The notes below the pieces were generated by a model. That model saw only the letters and a list, made by a program, of their open reading frames with translations, was not told the DNA's origin and searched no databases. From UBA1181 sp045639525 (GTDB lineage Bacteria; Bacteroidota; Bacteroidia; Bacteroidales; Paludibacteraceae), in NCBI GenBank assembly GCA_045639525.1, contig JAZUDI010000044.1, forward strand, positions 49,926 to 113,925: a DNA stretch of 64,000 bases, in the 5' to 3' direction. How positions within the stretch are numbered: the stretch's first letter is position 1; every line of letters begins with the position of its first letter. Positions 34,301-41,319 of this stretch are shown piece by piece. The translations under genes and the position numbers were made by a program.

Positions 34301-34862
34301 GACCTTCCCATTGAATATGGATTTTACTACCGAAAATATCACGGAGTTTGTCCGGACGGTCCGTATGGGCTTCCTTCATACGGAGAAGAGATCCCGTCTG
34401 GATAATAGTAAGATCAATGCCGAGGAGGCGGATGTCGTGGCGGAGATTGTACATGCTATCGTGTCTTTGAACGGTGAGAATCCCGAATTCTCCCTCGCTG
34501 ACAATGTGGGAATCATCGTTCCGTTCCGTAATCAGATCGCCATCGTGTTGAAACGGTTGCGTGAATTGGGTGTGGCGCATGCCGAAGATATTGTGATCGA
34601 TACGGTGGAACGTTTGCAAGGAGGTCAAAAAGATTACATCATCTTCTCGACGACCGTCAGCCAATATTACCAATTGTCCATTTTGAGTGAACCTGTGGAG
34701 ATAGAAGGTCAATGGGTGGACCGTAAATTGAATGTCGCTTTGACTCGTGCCCGCAAGCAACTATTTGTGGTTGGCAATGAGGAATTGCTTCGCCAATCGT
34801 CGCTCTATGATCGGTTGATTGACTATTGTGGCGGGGTTGAAGAACCTGATTCGGCCTTGTAG
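31356..34862 (+). CDS. Dna2-like PD-(D/E)XK nuclease and superfamily 1 helicase
   Basis: A 1168-residue protein from the ATG at 31356 (an in-frame TTG at 31329 is less likely). Residues about 365-400 contain GRMDLLSLDLGKIVELKSG and then QVTLYYEF, the Asp...Glu-x-Lys and Gln signature of a Cas4/Dna2-type nuclease. The helicase part starts near 730: Walker A VGPPGTGKTN, motif II VDEASQILEPQ, motif III GDHKQLPAVVQQ, motif IV WRMHPTI, then DTVERLQGGQKDYIIFSTT and NVALTRARKQLFVVGN. This is the Dna2/UPF1-like arrangement, with a role in end processing or flap removal inferred. The N-terminal 350 residues have no motif I recognise. No CRISPR or restriction gene is next to it. Confidence 0.88.
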   Translation: MEKLNLSLPQIQASKDLNSLASDVKCQDPMRVRYMRLNRMLQRTVSELGKHLHVVYTSQASYIDAICKERSYPQRASLQVLRRHVIAYLKETFSPVEEDYLYDVKAMAEALSFFFRIPIPASLLAALPETWRKLDVQPDPRRDVRHSRLRMTVTRWTDSLLYGEVEDLEMGECVAAYTHIFDSAELMSATRHLAETFSGLRENLFEGAQVNLLDVSVEDWQEGKSLIVPELVVFEPDFLVDITSITYCIQPSGTTPLNYLVNKVKESPQSSAIMLGNVANQFLDDCVNQTEEHPLSYEESISKTFVSDPISFCALDDIDAEFFANTKLQFDNISRTVSNSFEEVDIRPGSGVVLEPSFICEALGMQGRMDLLSLDLGKIVELKSGRADDWQRERPEAKSDHLLQVTLYYEFLHYNLGLDYKDVKSFLFYSRYPQFMNCRSSREMVRKALQLRNDIVANEWRLSQGDSRALIARLTPENINVAGINNKLWNGYLLPQLIDTLEPIRQADPLESAYFHTFLSFVERELFLTKVGCLSADRSGGFSDAWKLSAEEKVRTGNMIVDLSIEDFNVSDGMDMKDSGESIRNIRLTWKADDENLPNFRVGDLVMLYERNGEGDSVTNKQLFRCSIESLLNNEVVLRLTYKQRNRMVFPLNSRYAMEHDTMTSTYNAMVRALRSFLVAPQERRDLLLGRRGFVFSDPQPLARPTDKSDRVNQVVADAMRAEDFYLLVGPPGTGKTNLAMRTMVDNFLAEPGYRILLMAYTNRAVDEICRMLRDYDPELDYIRIGNELNCEASFRPHLLKYEVSACKNRLAVKERLSRSRVFVATVASMDGKMPLFDLFHFDVAIVDEASQILEPQILGLLSAKTSSGASAIRKFVMIGDHKQLPAVVQQPRGEAEVTDEALRSFSLLNCADSLFERLHRSMVEHSEVKPGMLDTQWRMHPTISDFVSREFYHGALKVGMGAHQTSDALPYARLEETRQVATFPLNMDFTTENITEFVRTVRMGFLHTEKRSRLDNSKINAEEADVVAEIVHAIVSLNGENPEFSLADNVGIIVPFRNQIAIVLKRLRELGVAHAEDIVIDTVERLQGGQKDYIIFSTTVSQYYQLSILSEPVEIEGQWVDRKLNVALTRARKQLFVVGNEELLRQSSLYDRLIDYCGGVEEPDSAL

Positions 34863-34870
34863 CTTTTATT

Positions 34871-35779
34871 TTATTCGATCAAACCGCTCTCCTTGAGGAT
34901 CAACGGAATTTGGATGTTGATGTTCTCCTCGAACGCTGCGGGAGGATAGACTTCGGTGATCTCGTCGGAGAAGTATTTTTGATGAAAAAGATCGATGATC
35001 TCCCTCCTCGTTTTCCCCGCTTTGTGGGCGTCGGCGATTAAATCTTTCCCTTCTATATGGCTTCGGTAGGAGTCTTCGAAAAATTGAGTCACTTGTTTTC
35101 CCTCTAACAATCCCCAGTGGGGAATCATATAGTATTGGATCTCATACTCTTTCGCCTTTTCGATTGAGTCCAGTGTCATCTGGTATCCGACAAGGAAGGA
35201 GGGGATGATTAACCCCTCATCCGCATACATGCCTATGGTCTCATTGCCCAACATCAATTTGTGTTCCGCAAAGTAGTAGCCGACCGAGTCTTTCGTGTGG
35301 CCGGGAAGGGAGACGACTTCCACTTTGTGGTGGCCGATCGTGAGCATCTCCCCATCTTCCACCGCTATGTCGGTATGAAGGTAGGATATGTCGTTGAATC
35401 GCTCTTCGTATCCGTGTAACTCCGCTGCCGCATTATCTAAGCGCAGCATTGTAGCCCTTGCCCCCTCTTTCTCCATTACTTTTGCCGCATGGGTAAAGGC
35501 AACGACTTGAATATTGGGGTAGACCTTCCTGAGATAGGCGCTCCCCAACGCGTGGTCATAGTGGGAGTGGGAGAGGAGAACATAATCCAATGGCCGTTCG
35601 CCTAATACCTCTTGGATGTTTTGGTGAAGTTTTACGCTGGAAAAGCCAAAGCCTGATTCAAAGAGGAACGTGACCTCTTCGCAGACAAAAAGATAAGCGT
35701 CGCCACCCCTAACGGGAGAGACATTATATACCATCGCATCTCCGACTCTCCTCGGTTGCTCGAAGTTGTAACTAATCAT
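34871..35779 (-). CDS. MBL-fold metallo-hydrolase
   Basis: A 302-residue metallo-beta-lactamase-fold enzyme. The zinc-binding motif is LLSHSHYDHALG with His71, His73, Asp75 and His76; further ligands are the His in SLPGHTKDSVGYYF and the C-terminal PHWGLLEG. The spacing is that of general MBL hydrolases (glyoxalase II/quorum-lactonase-like) and not of a true beta-lactamase. The substrate is not predictable. It converges with the helicase gene, the stops being 8 bases apart. Confidence 0.88.
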   Translation of the reverse strand: MISYNFEQPRRVGDAMVYNVSPVRGGDAYLFVCEEVTFLFESGFGFSSVKLHQNIQEVLGERPLDYVLLSHSHYDHALGSAYLRKVYPNIQVVAFTHAAKVMEKEGARATMLRLDNAAAELHGYEERFNDISYLHTDIAVEDGEMLTIGHHKVEVVSLPGHTKDSVGYYFAEHKLMLGNETIGMYADEGLIIPSFLVGYQMTLDSIEKAKEYEIQYYMIPHWGLLEGKQVTQFFEDSYRSHIEGKDLIADAHKAGKTRREIIDLFHQKYFSDEITEVYPPAAFEENINIQIPLILKESGLIE

Positions 35780-35804
35780 AATTCTATCCTTAATAGTTGC
35801 AGCG

Positions 35805-35812
35805 CAAAATTA
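35805..35812 (-). promoter_or_regulatory. -7 box of MBL hydrolase gene
   Basis: Minus strand TAATTTTG; start near 35798, about 19 bases before the ATG. Confidence 0.55.
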
Positions 35813-35963
35813 CAATTTTGACGCCGAAAAGATTTCGCTCGGTTGCTTTTTCTGCTTTTTACTCTGTTTTTATGTTTTAATTCAGTGAAATTATGATTTT
35901 TATAGGTAAACAATCTTATAGAGATAGTGCTTTGTATTATAATTTTATCTACTTTTGCTTAAC

Positions 35964-36080
35964 ACACATAAAAGCAACATAATAAAAGGGGACTCTTGGT
36001 CTGTGAAGATCGAGGGTCCGCGAAATTGTTTAAAAGCTCTCCATTTTATTTGATGAAATGAGGAGCTTTTAATTTTTTTT
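35964..36080 (+). ncRNA. putative small RNA with two hairpins and terminator
   Basis: TACTTTTG at 35950-35957 matches the -7 consensus (a TTTG lies 15 bases upstream, closer than the usual 19), so an RNA would start near 35964. The first stem pairs 35990-36001 with 36008-36019: twelve pairs including G-U, loop TGTGAA. After a short unpaired stretch comes a long hairpin, AAAAGCTC (36032-36039) with GAGCTTTT (36063-36070), whose interior also pairs (CCATTT with AAATG), followed by a run of T residues. No open frame of note lies inside. The next gene has its own promoter beyond the terminator, so this looks like an independent RNA of about 115 bases. It matches no RNA family I can name. Confidence 0.55.
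36032..36080 (+). terminator. terminator hairpin of the putative small RNA
   Basis: The eight-pair outer stem AAAAGCTC/GAGCTTTT is extended inward by CCATTT/AAATG and followed by AA and nine T residues. Confidence 0.75.
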
Positions 36081-36091
36081 TGCTGTTTCTA

Positions 36092-36122
36092 TTGTGTATT
36101 TATTACATAAAATATAATTTTG
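36092..36122 (+). promoter_or_regulatory. promoter of the repeat-rich T9SS cargo gene
   Basis: TTG (36092-36094), a 20-base spacer and TAATTTTG (36115-36122). The leader of about 65 bases holds a weak hairpin, CCGAATG (36128-36134) with CGTTCGG (36166-36172). Confidence 0.65.
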
Positions 36123-36194
36123 TAGCGCCGAATGTAACCTGTTTTGTGCCCAATGGCTCTCATTGCGTTCGGATTTGATAAAAACTAATGTGAA

Positions 36195-38249
36195 ATGATG
36201 AACCTGTTAAGAAAGTTAACATTATTCCTATTGTTTAGCCTCTCTTCGAGATTCGCCGGAGCGGCACTCTTAGTCAGTTCGGTCATGGCCGATCCTGCCA
36301 GTTATGATAATGTATATGAGTACATTGAGTTTTTGGCGACAGAACGGGTGGATTTCTCCGAAACACCCTGTACCGTGATTATTTGTAACAATGGAACCAT
36401 CCTTCGTCCCCACGGTTGGTTGACTGGTAGTACATTGACCTATGCGATCCAATTGGATTCCGGCGTGGTGGAACGTGGGGAGACCTTTTATGTGGGAGGG
36501 CCGACGCCCAAAGTAAATGGTGCTAAAAGTGATGATCTTCATTTGACGCATTGGTATGGTTTGGACTATACCAAGGAGGCGGGTGCGGGTGGTATTGGGC
36601 TCAATCAGCAGTGGCGTGTCGGCATGGTCGGAAATGGAGGGCCTTCGGCAGATGGTGTGGCTATCTTCGCGGGGAGAGCGGAGGATATTACGGAGGAGAG
36701 CGTGCCTTGGGATTGTGTCTTTTATGGTGATGCGGTGGGAGATGCGGCTGCTTATGGGTATCTATTGTCGGATGGATCGATGTTAGGGGAGGATGCGGAA
36801 ATATTCCCTTCTCCGGGAAGCGAGAAGATTATGAAATTTTCGGGGGTATATAATTTCCTGACGAATGAGTGGGAGGTGGCGCGGAGTGCGGTGTCGATTC
36901 CGGTAAAGACAGCGGATGATATCTATACCTTGATTCGATTGGTGCCAGTTGATACGGTTGTGGTTCCGCCATTGGACACGATAGTGCAGCCGGCAGATAC
37001 GGTGATTGTTCCTCCATTGGATACGATAGTGCCGCCGATAGACACGGTGGTGGTACCGCCTTTGGATACGATCGTGCCGCCGATAGATACGGTGGTCATT
37101 CCTCCTCTGGATACACTCGTGCCACCAATTGATACGGTGATAGTTCCTCCATTGGATACGATTGTTCCGCCGATAGACACGGTGATAGTACCACCGTTGG
37201 ATACGATTGTCCCACCAATTGATACGGTGATAGTACCACCGTTGGATACGATTGTTCCGCCGATTGATACGGTGTTAGTTCCACCATTGGATACGATTGT
37301 CCCACCAATTGATACGGTGATAGTACCACCGTTGGACACGATAGTTCCACCAATGGACACGGTGATTGTTCCGCCCTTGGATACGATTGTGCCTCCGATA
37401 GATACGGTTGTTGTTCCGCCCTTGGATACGATCGTACCGCCAATAGATACGGTGGTCATTCCACCGTTGGATACGATCGTGACACCGATGGATACGGTGA
37501 TTGTTCCACCATTGGACACGATCGTGCCACCGATAGACACGGTGATTGTTCCTCCGTTGGACACGATCGTGCCACCGATTGATACGATGTTGGTTCCTCC
37601 TTTGGACACGATAGTTCCTCCGATCGATACGGTGATAGTTCCTCCGTTGGACACGATAGTTCCACCATTGGACACGGTGATTGTTCCTCCATTGGATACG
37701 ATTGTTCCGCCGATCGACACGGTGATTGTTCCACCATTGGATACGATCGTGCCACCGATAGACACGGTGATTGTTCCTCCGTTGGACACGATCGTGCCAC
37801 CGATTGATACGATGTTGGTTCCTCCATTGGATACGATTGTTCCACCAATTGATACGGTGATAGTTCCCCCGTTGGATACGATTGTACCGCCGATAGATAC
37901 AGTAGTGGCGCCGCCGTTGGACACATTGGTTCAGGATGCTGAGACGACAGAGGATTCCGCTCCCCTCAAAATATTGCGCAACATACTACTTACGCCCAAT
38001 GGTGACGGATACAACGACACCTTTGTCGTTGAAGATTTGGAACGATATGAGGAGCCTGAATTATTGGTGTTTAACCGATGGGGCATCATTGTGTATCGTC
38101 AATATAGGTATGATAATCGGTGGGGTGGCGAGAATATGAACATAATTAGTATGGGACGGGGAGCCTTGTTGCCCGTCGGAACCTACTATTATACCTTGCT
38201 GAATCGGCAGACCCGCGTCGTTTCCGGTTTTATAGAATTATCTTATTAA
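36195..38249 (+). CDS. T9SS cargo with 22-copy Pro-rich repeat stalk and gliding-type C-terminal domain
   Basis: A 684-residue secreted protein. A signal peptide (to RFAGA, about residue 23) leads into a globular domain (about 24-250) resembling a lamin-tail fold (VYEYIEFLATERVDF, VIICNNGTIL, DLHLTHWYGLDY). Residues 253-582 are 22 exact-length repeats of 15 residues, consensus DTVIVPPLDTIVPPI, itself two near-copies (DTVIVPPL and DTIVPPI). The last 90 residues are a gliding-motility-associated (T9SS type B) sorting domain: ILLTPNGDGYNDTFVVEDL, LLVFNRWGIIVYR, VGTYYYTL. The Pro/Thr-rich stalk would hold the N-terminal domain away from the cell. The PorP/SprF gene follows after 8 bases. Confidence 0.88.
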   Translation: MMNLLRKLTLFLLFSLSSRFAGAALLVSSVMADPASYDNVYEYIEFLATERVDFSETPCTVIICNNGTILRPHGWLTGSTLTYAIQLDSGVVERGETFYVGGPTPKVNGAKSDDLHLTHWYGLDYTKEAGAGGIGLNQQWRVGMVGNGGPSADGVAIFAGRAEDITEESVPWDCVFYGDAVGDAAAYGYLLSDGSMLGEDAEIFPSPGSEKIMKFSGVYNFLTNEWEVARSAVSIPVKTADDIYTLIRLVPVDTVVVPPLDTIVQPADTVIVPPLDTIVPPIDTVVVPPLDTIVPPIDTVVIPPLDTLVPPIDTVIVPPLDTIVPPIDTVIVPPLDTIVPPIDTVIVPPLDTIVPPIDTVLVPPLDTIVPPIDTVIVPPLDTIVPPMDTVIVPPLDTIVPPIDTVVVPPLDTIVPPIDTVVIPPLDTIVTPMDTVIVPPLDTIVPPIDTVIVPPLDTIVPPIDTMLVPPLDTIVPPIDTVIVPPLDTIVPPLDTVIVPPLDTIVPPIDTVIVPPLDTIVPPIDTVIVPPLDTIVPPIDTMLVPPLDTIVPPIDTVIVPPLDTIVPPIDTVVAPPLDTLVQDAETTEDSAPLKILRNILLTPNGDGYNDTFVVEDLERYEEPELLVFNRWGIIVYRQYRYDNRWGGENMNIISMGRGALLPVGTYYYTLLNRQTRVVSGFIELSY
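36951..37940 (+). repeat. 22 tandem 45-base repeats
   Basis: Each unit is 45 bases (15 codons) with no insertions or deletions. Units differ mainly at third positions and at a few codons: GTG/ATA/TTA at residue 4, Met or Leu at the last residue in units 9, 12 and 16, and Met-Leu replacing Val-Ile in units 15 and 20. About 80 bases from 37520 recur with one or no change at 37745, exactly 225 bases (five units) later, which points to a recent block duplication. Confidence 0.95.
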
Positions 38250-38257
38250 AGAAGCGT

Positions 38258-39136
38258 ATGAAGAAAAGATGTTTTGTTTGTTGGTTGATGTCGATGCTCT
38301 CATGCTTGGTAGCGGCGCAACAGGAACTCTCCCCTAATCTATCTCTGTTGGAACCCTATCGTTACAACTCCGCCTGTTCCGGATTTGAGACGGGCCTGCA
38401 TCTCTCGTTGGCGTACACCAATCTTTGGATGGGTGTTGACAATGCCCCTCAGGAGATCTCCTTGGCGATGCATCAGTTGGTGACGGAGAAGAATTTCTCC
38501 GTAGGAGGCGTTTTGTCGTGCGAACGAAGTGGCTTGACGAAGCGGATGGAGTGTGAAATCGCGGGCACCTATCGTTTCTTAGTTGTGGATGATGTCTGGT
38601 TGTCTTTGAATGTGGGTGGGGGTGTGCGTTGCCTGGGAAAAGACTTTTCATTGTTGAGGCAGGATGGAGATCCCTATTTTGAAAGGCAGGCGGATAGGGA
38701 GGTGGTGCCTCGTTTCCGAATGGGCGCATGGCTTCGCTTGTCGGATAAATCTTACGTGGCCTTCTCTGTGAAAGGTGTCGGGTTGGGGCATCTGAATCAG
38801 TTTGGGCATAAGCAGTCCACCCATTTTTATTGGTCAGCGGAGAAATCATTTCCTTGGCATACACGTTATCGTTGGGTGTTGAACGGAATGGTCTATGCGG
38901 CGATTCATTCACCCTTCGCGTTCTTGTTGGCCCCATCGCTGCGATCCGACGACCGTTGGGAACTGGGGCTCTCTTATCAGACGGGCGGTAATCTCACCCC
39001 CTTCGCTAAATTCAGTTTCAATAGTCACTTCCTACTAGCTTGTTCCTACACCACTTGTTTGGGGCGAAGTTTGAGTGTCGGAGCCTCCTCATCTTTTGCT
39101 GTGATGCTGGCGGTGCGGGTAGAGGGAAAAGATTAG
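38258..39136 (+). CDS. PorP/SprF family T9SS outer membrane protein
   Basis: A 292-residue protein with signal peptide (to CLVAAQQ, about residue 21). The family hallmark is the opening of the mature part, with NLSLLEPYRYNSACSGFETGLHLSLAYTNLW (part: YRYNSACSGF at about 35-44), followed by repeated barrel strands and a final VMLAVRVEGKD. PorP/SprF proteins help secrete or anchor specific T9SS type B cargo and are usually encoded next to it, as here. It is cotranscribed with the repeat protein and is its probable dedicated partner. Confidence 0.88.
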   Translation: MKKRCFVCWLMSMLSCLVAAQQELSPNLSLLEPYRYNSACSGFETGLHLSLAYTNLWMGVDNAPQEISLAMHQLVTEKNFSVGGVLSCERSGLTKRMECEIAGTYRFLVVDDVWLSLNVGGGVRCLGKDFSLLRQDGDPYFERQADREVVPRFRMGAWLRLSDKSYVAFSVKGVGLGHLNQFGHKQSTHFYWSAEKSFPWHTRYRWVLNGMVYAAIHSPFAFLLAPSLRSDDRWELGLSYQTGGNLTPFAKFSFNSHFLLACSYTTCLGRSLSVGASSSFAVMLAVRVEGKD

Positions 39137-39161
39137 GGGATGGTTGGCGGATGGCAACAAA

Positions 39162-39192
39162 AAAGGAGCGTTTTTTCAAAAAACGCTCCTTT
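39162..39192. terminator. bidirectional terminator between PorP/SprF gene and pdxA
   Basis: AAAGGAGCG (39162-39170) pairs with CGCTCCTTT (39184-39192), with T6/A6 continuing the stem. A T-rich tract follows on the plus strand, and seven T residues on the minus strand. Confidence 0.85.
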
Positions 39193-39211
39193 CGTATTTT
39201 TCGGGAATGAA

Positions 39212-40279
39212 TTATTCAACTTGTCCGCTGATCTCCACCTCTTGTTTCTTCAATTTGTTTTTGTTCAACTCCGCATATTGCTTTCTGCTCTTGTAAACGT
39301 CGCAAGCGAGATAAAGCGCATTACGGAATGACTCTTCGGAGGCCTCTCCGACACCCACCTTGTCGTATGAGACATCGTGAACTGGGGAGGTCCTGATGAT
39401 AGGAAGGTTGGCGGTGTAGTTCACGCCGCTATCCATGGCGATGCATTTGAATGGCGCTAAACCTTGGTCGTGGTACATTGCCAAGACAGCGTCGAAACGT
39501 TTGAAGTTACCGCTTCCGAACAAGGAGTCGGCAGGGTATGGACCGAAGCAGGTGATGCCCATTTCGGTTGCCTTCTTGATGGCAGGGATGATGATCTCCT
39601 CCTCCTCGCTACCCAACACGCCATTGTCTCCCGCATGCGGATTCAATCCTAATACGGCGATGCGTGGGCGGATGACCGAGAAGTCTTGGATCAAGGTCTT
39701 ATTCAGATCTTTCAGTTTAGAGACCAATTTCTCAGTGGTGAGGTTGGCGGATACGGATTTGATGGAGACGTGTCCAGTGGCAACCGCCACCTTAAGCACG
39801 TCGCTGACCATAATCATCAATCCTTTCTCTCCAAAACCGAATTTGTCTTGTAGATATTCTGAATGTCCAGGGAAATGGAATTTTTCCGATTGGATGTTCT
39901 TCTTGTTGATAGGGGCGGTCACCAAAACATCGATGAGTCCGTCTCTCAAATCAGAAGTGGCTCTCTCCAATGCCAAGAATGCAGCCTTTCCTGCCTCTTC
40001 CGTTGACTTGGCCAACTCCACTTTCACCTCTTCGTCCACGCAGTTGATGATGTTGGAACGTTTAGGGTTCGCCTCTGATGCGTTGGCGATGACATTCAAA
40101 TTAAAGTTCTCGATGTTCAATGATTTGCGGTGAAATGCTGCCGCCTTTGATGAACCATATACGATCGGAACGCAAAACTCGTTCACGCGCATATCGGCTA
40201 AGGTTTTGATGATGACCTCGTATCCGATACCATTGATGTCGCCTTGCGTAATACCGACTTTGATTTTATCTTCTTCCAT
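39212..40279 (-). CDS. pdxA: 4-hydroxythreonine-4-phosphate dehydrogenase
   Basis: PdxA oxidises 4-phosphohydroxy-L-threonine in pyridoxal phosphate synthesis. From the ATG at 40279 it has 355 residues; a TTG two codons upstream is not needed. Visible: KVGITQGDINGIGYEVI at the start, VTAPINKKN, FPGHSEYL, the metal-binding His residues in ATGHVSIKSV and LNPHAGDNG, and AMYHDQGLAPFK. The enzyme appears intact. It is the last gene of the rlmN-DUF4837-pdxA unit on the minus strand and ends at a terminator shared with the PorP/SprF gene. Confidence 0.96.
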   Translation of the reverse strand: MEEDKIKVGITQGDINGIGYEVIIKTLADMRVNEFCVPIVYGSSKAAAFHRKSLNIENFNLNVIANASEANPKRSNIINCVDEEVKVELAKSTEEAGKAAFLALERATSDLRDGLIDVLVTAPINKKNIQSEKFHFPGHSEYLQDKFGFGEKGLMIMVSDVLKVAVATGHVSIKSVSANLTTEKLVSKLKDLNKTLIQDFSVIRPRIAVLGLNPHAGDNGVLGSEEEEIIIPAIKKATEMGITCFGPYPADSLFGSGNFKRFDAVLAMYHDQGLAPFKCIAMDSGVNYTANLPIIRTSPVHDVSYDKVGVGEASEESFRNALYLACDVYKSRKQYAELNKNKLKKQEVEISGQVE

Positions 40280-40325
40280 GCTCAATTATTTCGTTTTTTG
40301 TATTCTTTTACAAAAATATAAAAAA

Positions 40326-41318
40326 TTAATCAAATTCCAACGAGTGGAGCACCGCCTCCGTTTGTCTGATCTTGTTTCTTTTTTTGTGTTGAGGTGCGTA
40401 GACAAAGGCCTCCACTGTGATGATCTCGTTGTTGGTCTTATCCAAGAAGGTGCGGCTTACGAATGGTCCTCCCATGAAGTCGCCCTCCGTTCTCCATAAT
40501 CCTCTTACCTCCACGCATTTCTTCTTTTTGTAGTAGAATTGTCTGGCCACAGGAGGGATCACGCTGGTTTCGGTGGACATATAAGAACCCTCGCTTGGAC
40601 CCTCAATGTAGATTTTGGTGATGGAATCACGCTTCTCTATGATGCGGTTTAGGGAGAAATCTGTGGAGTCCTTGTAAGGAGTCCGGTAAACGATGATGTC
40701 TTGTCGTACATCAAGGCTTCCATTGGAGAGCCAAACGAACTTCTCGCCTCGTTTGGATTTGTTGATGAAATTGGGGATAGCTAGTTTGACACCTACCTCG
40801 TCTTTGACAAGATTGATGCCCTTATCGTTCCTGTATTTGGAGAAGTAGAGAATGCCTCTTTCACACTCCATGTCGACATAGAAATCGATGATGGACTGAC
40901 CGTTCTCCTTGATGATGCGGATCGCCTCCTCTTGGTTCGGAGCCGTCACCTTTACAATTGCTTGGGTGTTGGCCCACCTGTCTCTTGAAAAACTGACCTT
41001 CCCTTGTGTGTATTGGGTGCTATCTATGTGATAGAACAGCAGGTTGCGCATCGGGTGTACGATGTTCGTGAAGTTGTGTGTCTCGAGGAAGAGGATGGTG
41101 AATAGGGGTTCCGATTGGGGGAGCCCATCCATCTCTTGATCAAATAGATCGAATAGGCATCGTCCGGTGGGACCATCCCATATTGTCTTGTTGCCAACGA
41201 TCATCAAGTCATAAGCGTTACCGCCAACGGTTGGAACGAACAGGCTGTCGCCCTTGTTGGAACATGATGCCATTAGTGCGAGTATAAGGCATAGCGTGAA
41301 AATGATTCTCTTTCTCAT
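40326..41318 (-). CDS. DUF4837 lipoprotein
   Basis: A 330-residue lipoprotein (LALMASC, Cys19). The mature protein starts with SLFVPTVGGNAYDLMIVGNKTIWDGPTGR in which VVG/IVGxxxxWxGxxGR is a DUF4837 hallmark (part: IVGNKTIWDGPTGR). Later conserved parts are LRGLW-like VRGLWRTEGDFMGGPFVS and the C-terminal FVYAPQHKKRNKIRQTEAVLHSL. The family is nearly confined to Bacteroidota and has no assigned function. It lies one base downstream of rlmN and 46 bases before pdxA. Confidence 0.88.
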   Translation of the reverse strand: MRKRIIFTLCLILALMASCSNKGDSLFVPTVGGNAYDLMIVGNKTIWDGPTGRCLFDLFDQEMDGLPQSEPLFTILFLETHNFTNIVHPMRNLLFYHIDSTQYTQGKVSFSRDRWANTQAIVKVTAPNQEEAIRIIKENGQSIIDFYVDMECERGILYFSKYRNDKGINLVKDEVGVKLAIPNFINKSKRGEKFVWLSNGSLDVRQDIIVYRTPYKDSTDFSLNRIIEKRDSITKIYIEGPSEGSYMSTETSVIPPVARQFYYKKKKCVEVRGLWRTEGDFMGGPFVSRTFLDKTNNEIITVEAFVYAPQHKKRNKIRQTEAVLHSLEFD

Positions 41319-41319
41319 C

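Noticed and set aside
36923..37924. 333-residue minus-strand open frame inside the repeat tract
   Set aside because: The 45-base unit is a multiple of three, so an antisense frame stays open through all copies; it has no start signal, no promoter and an unnatural composition.
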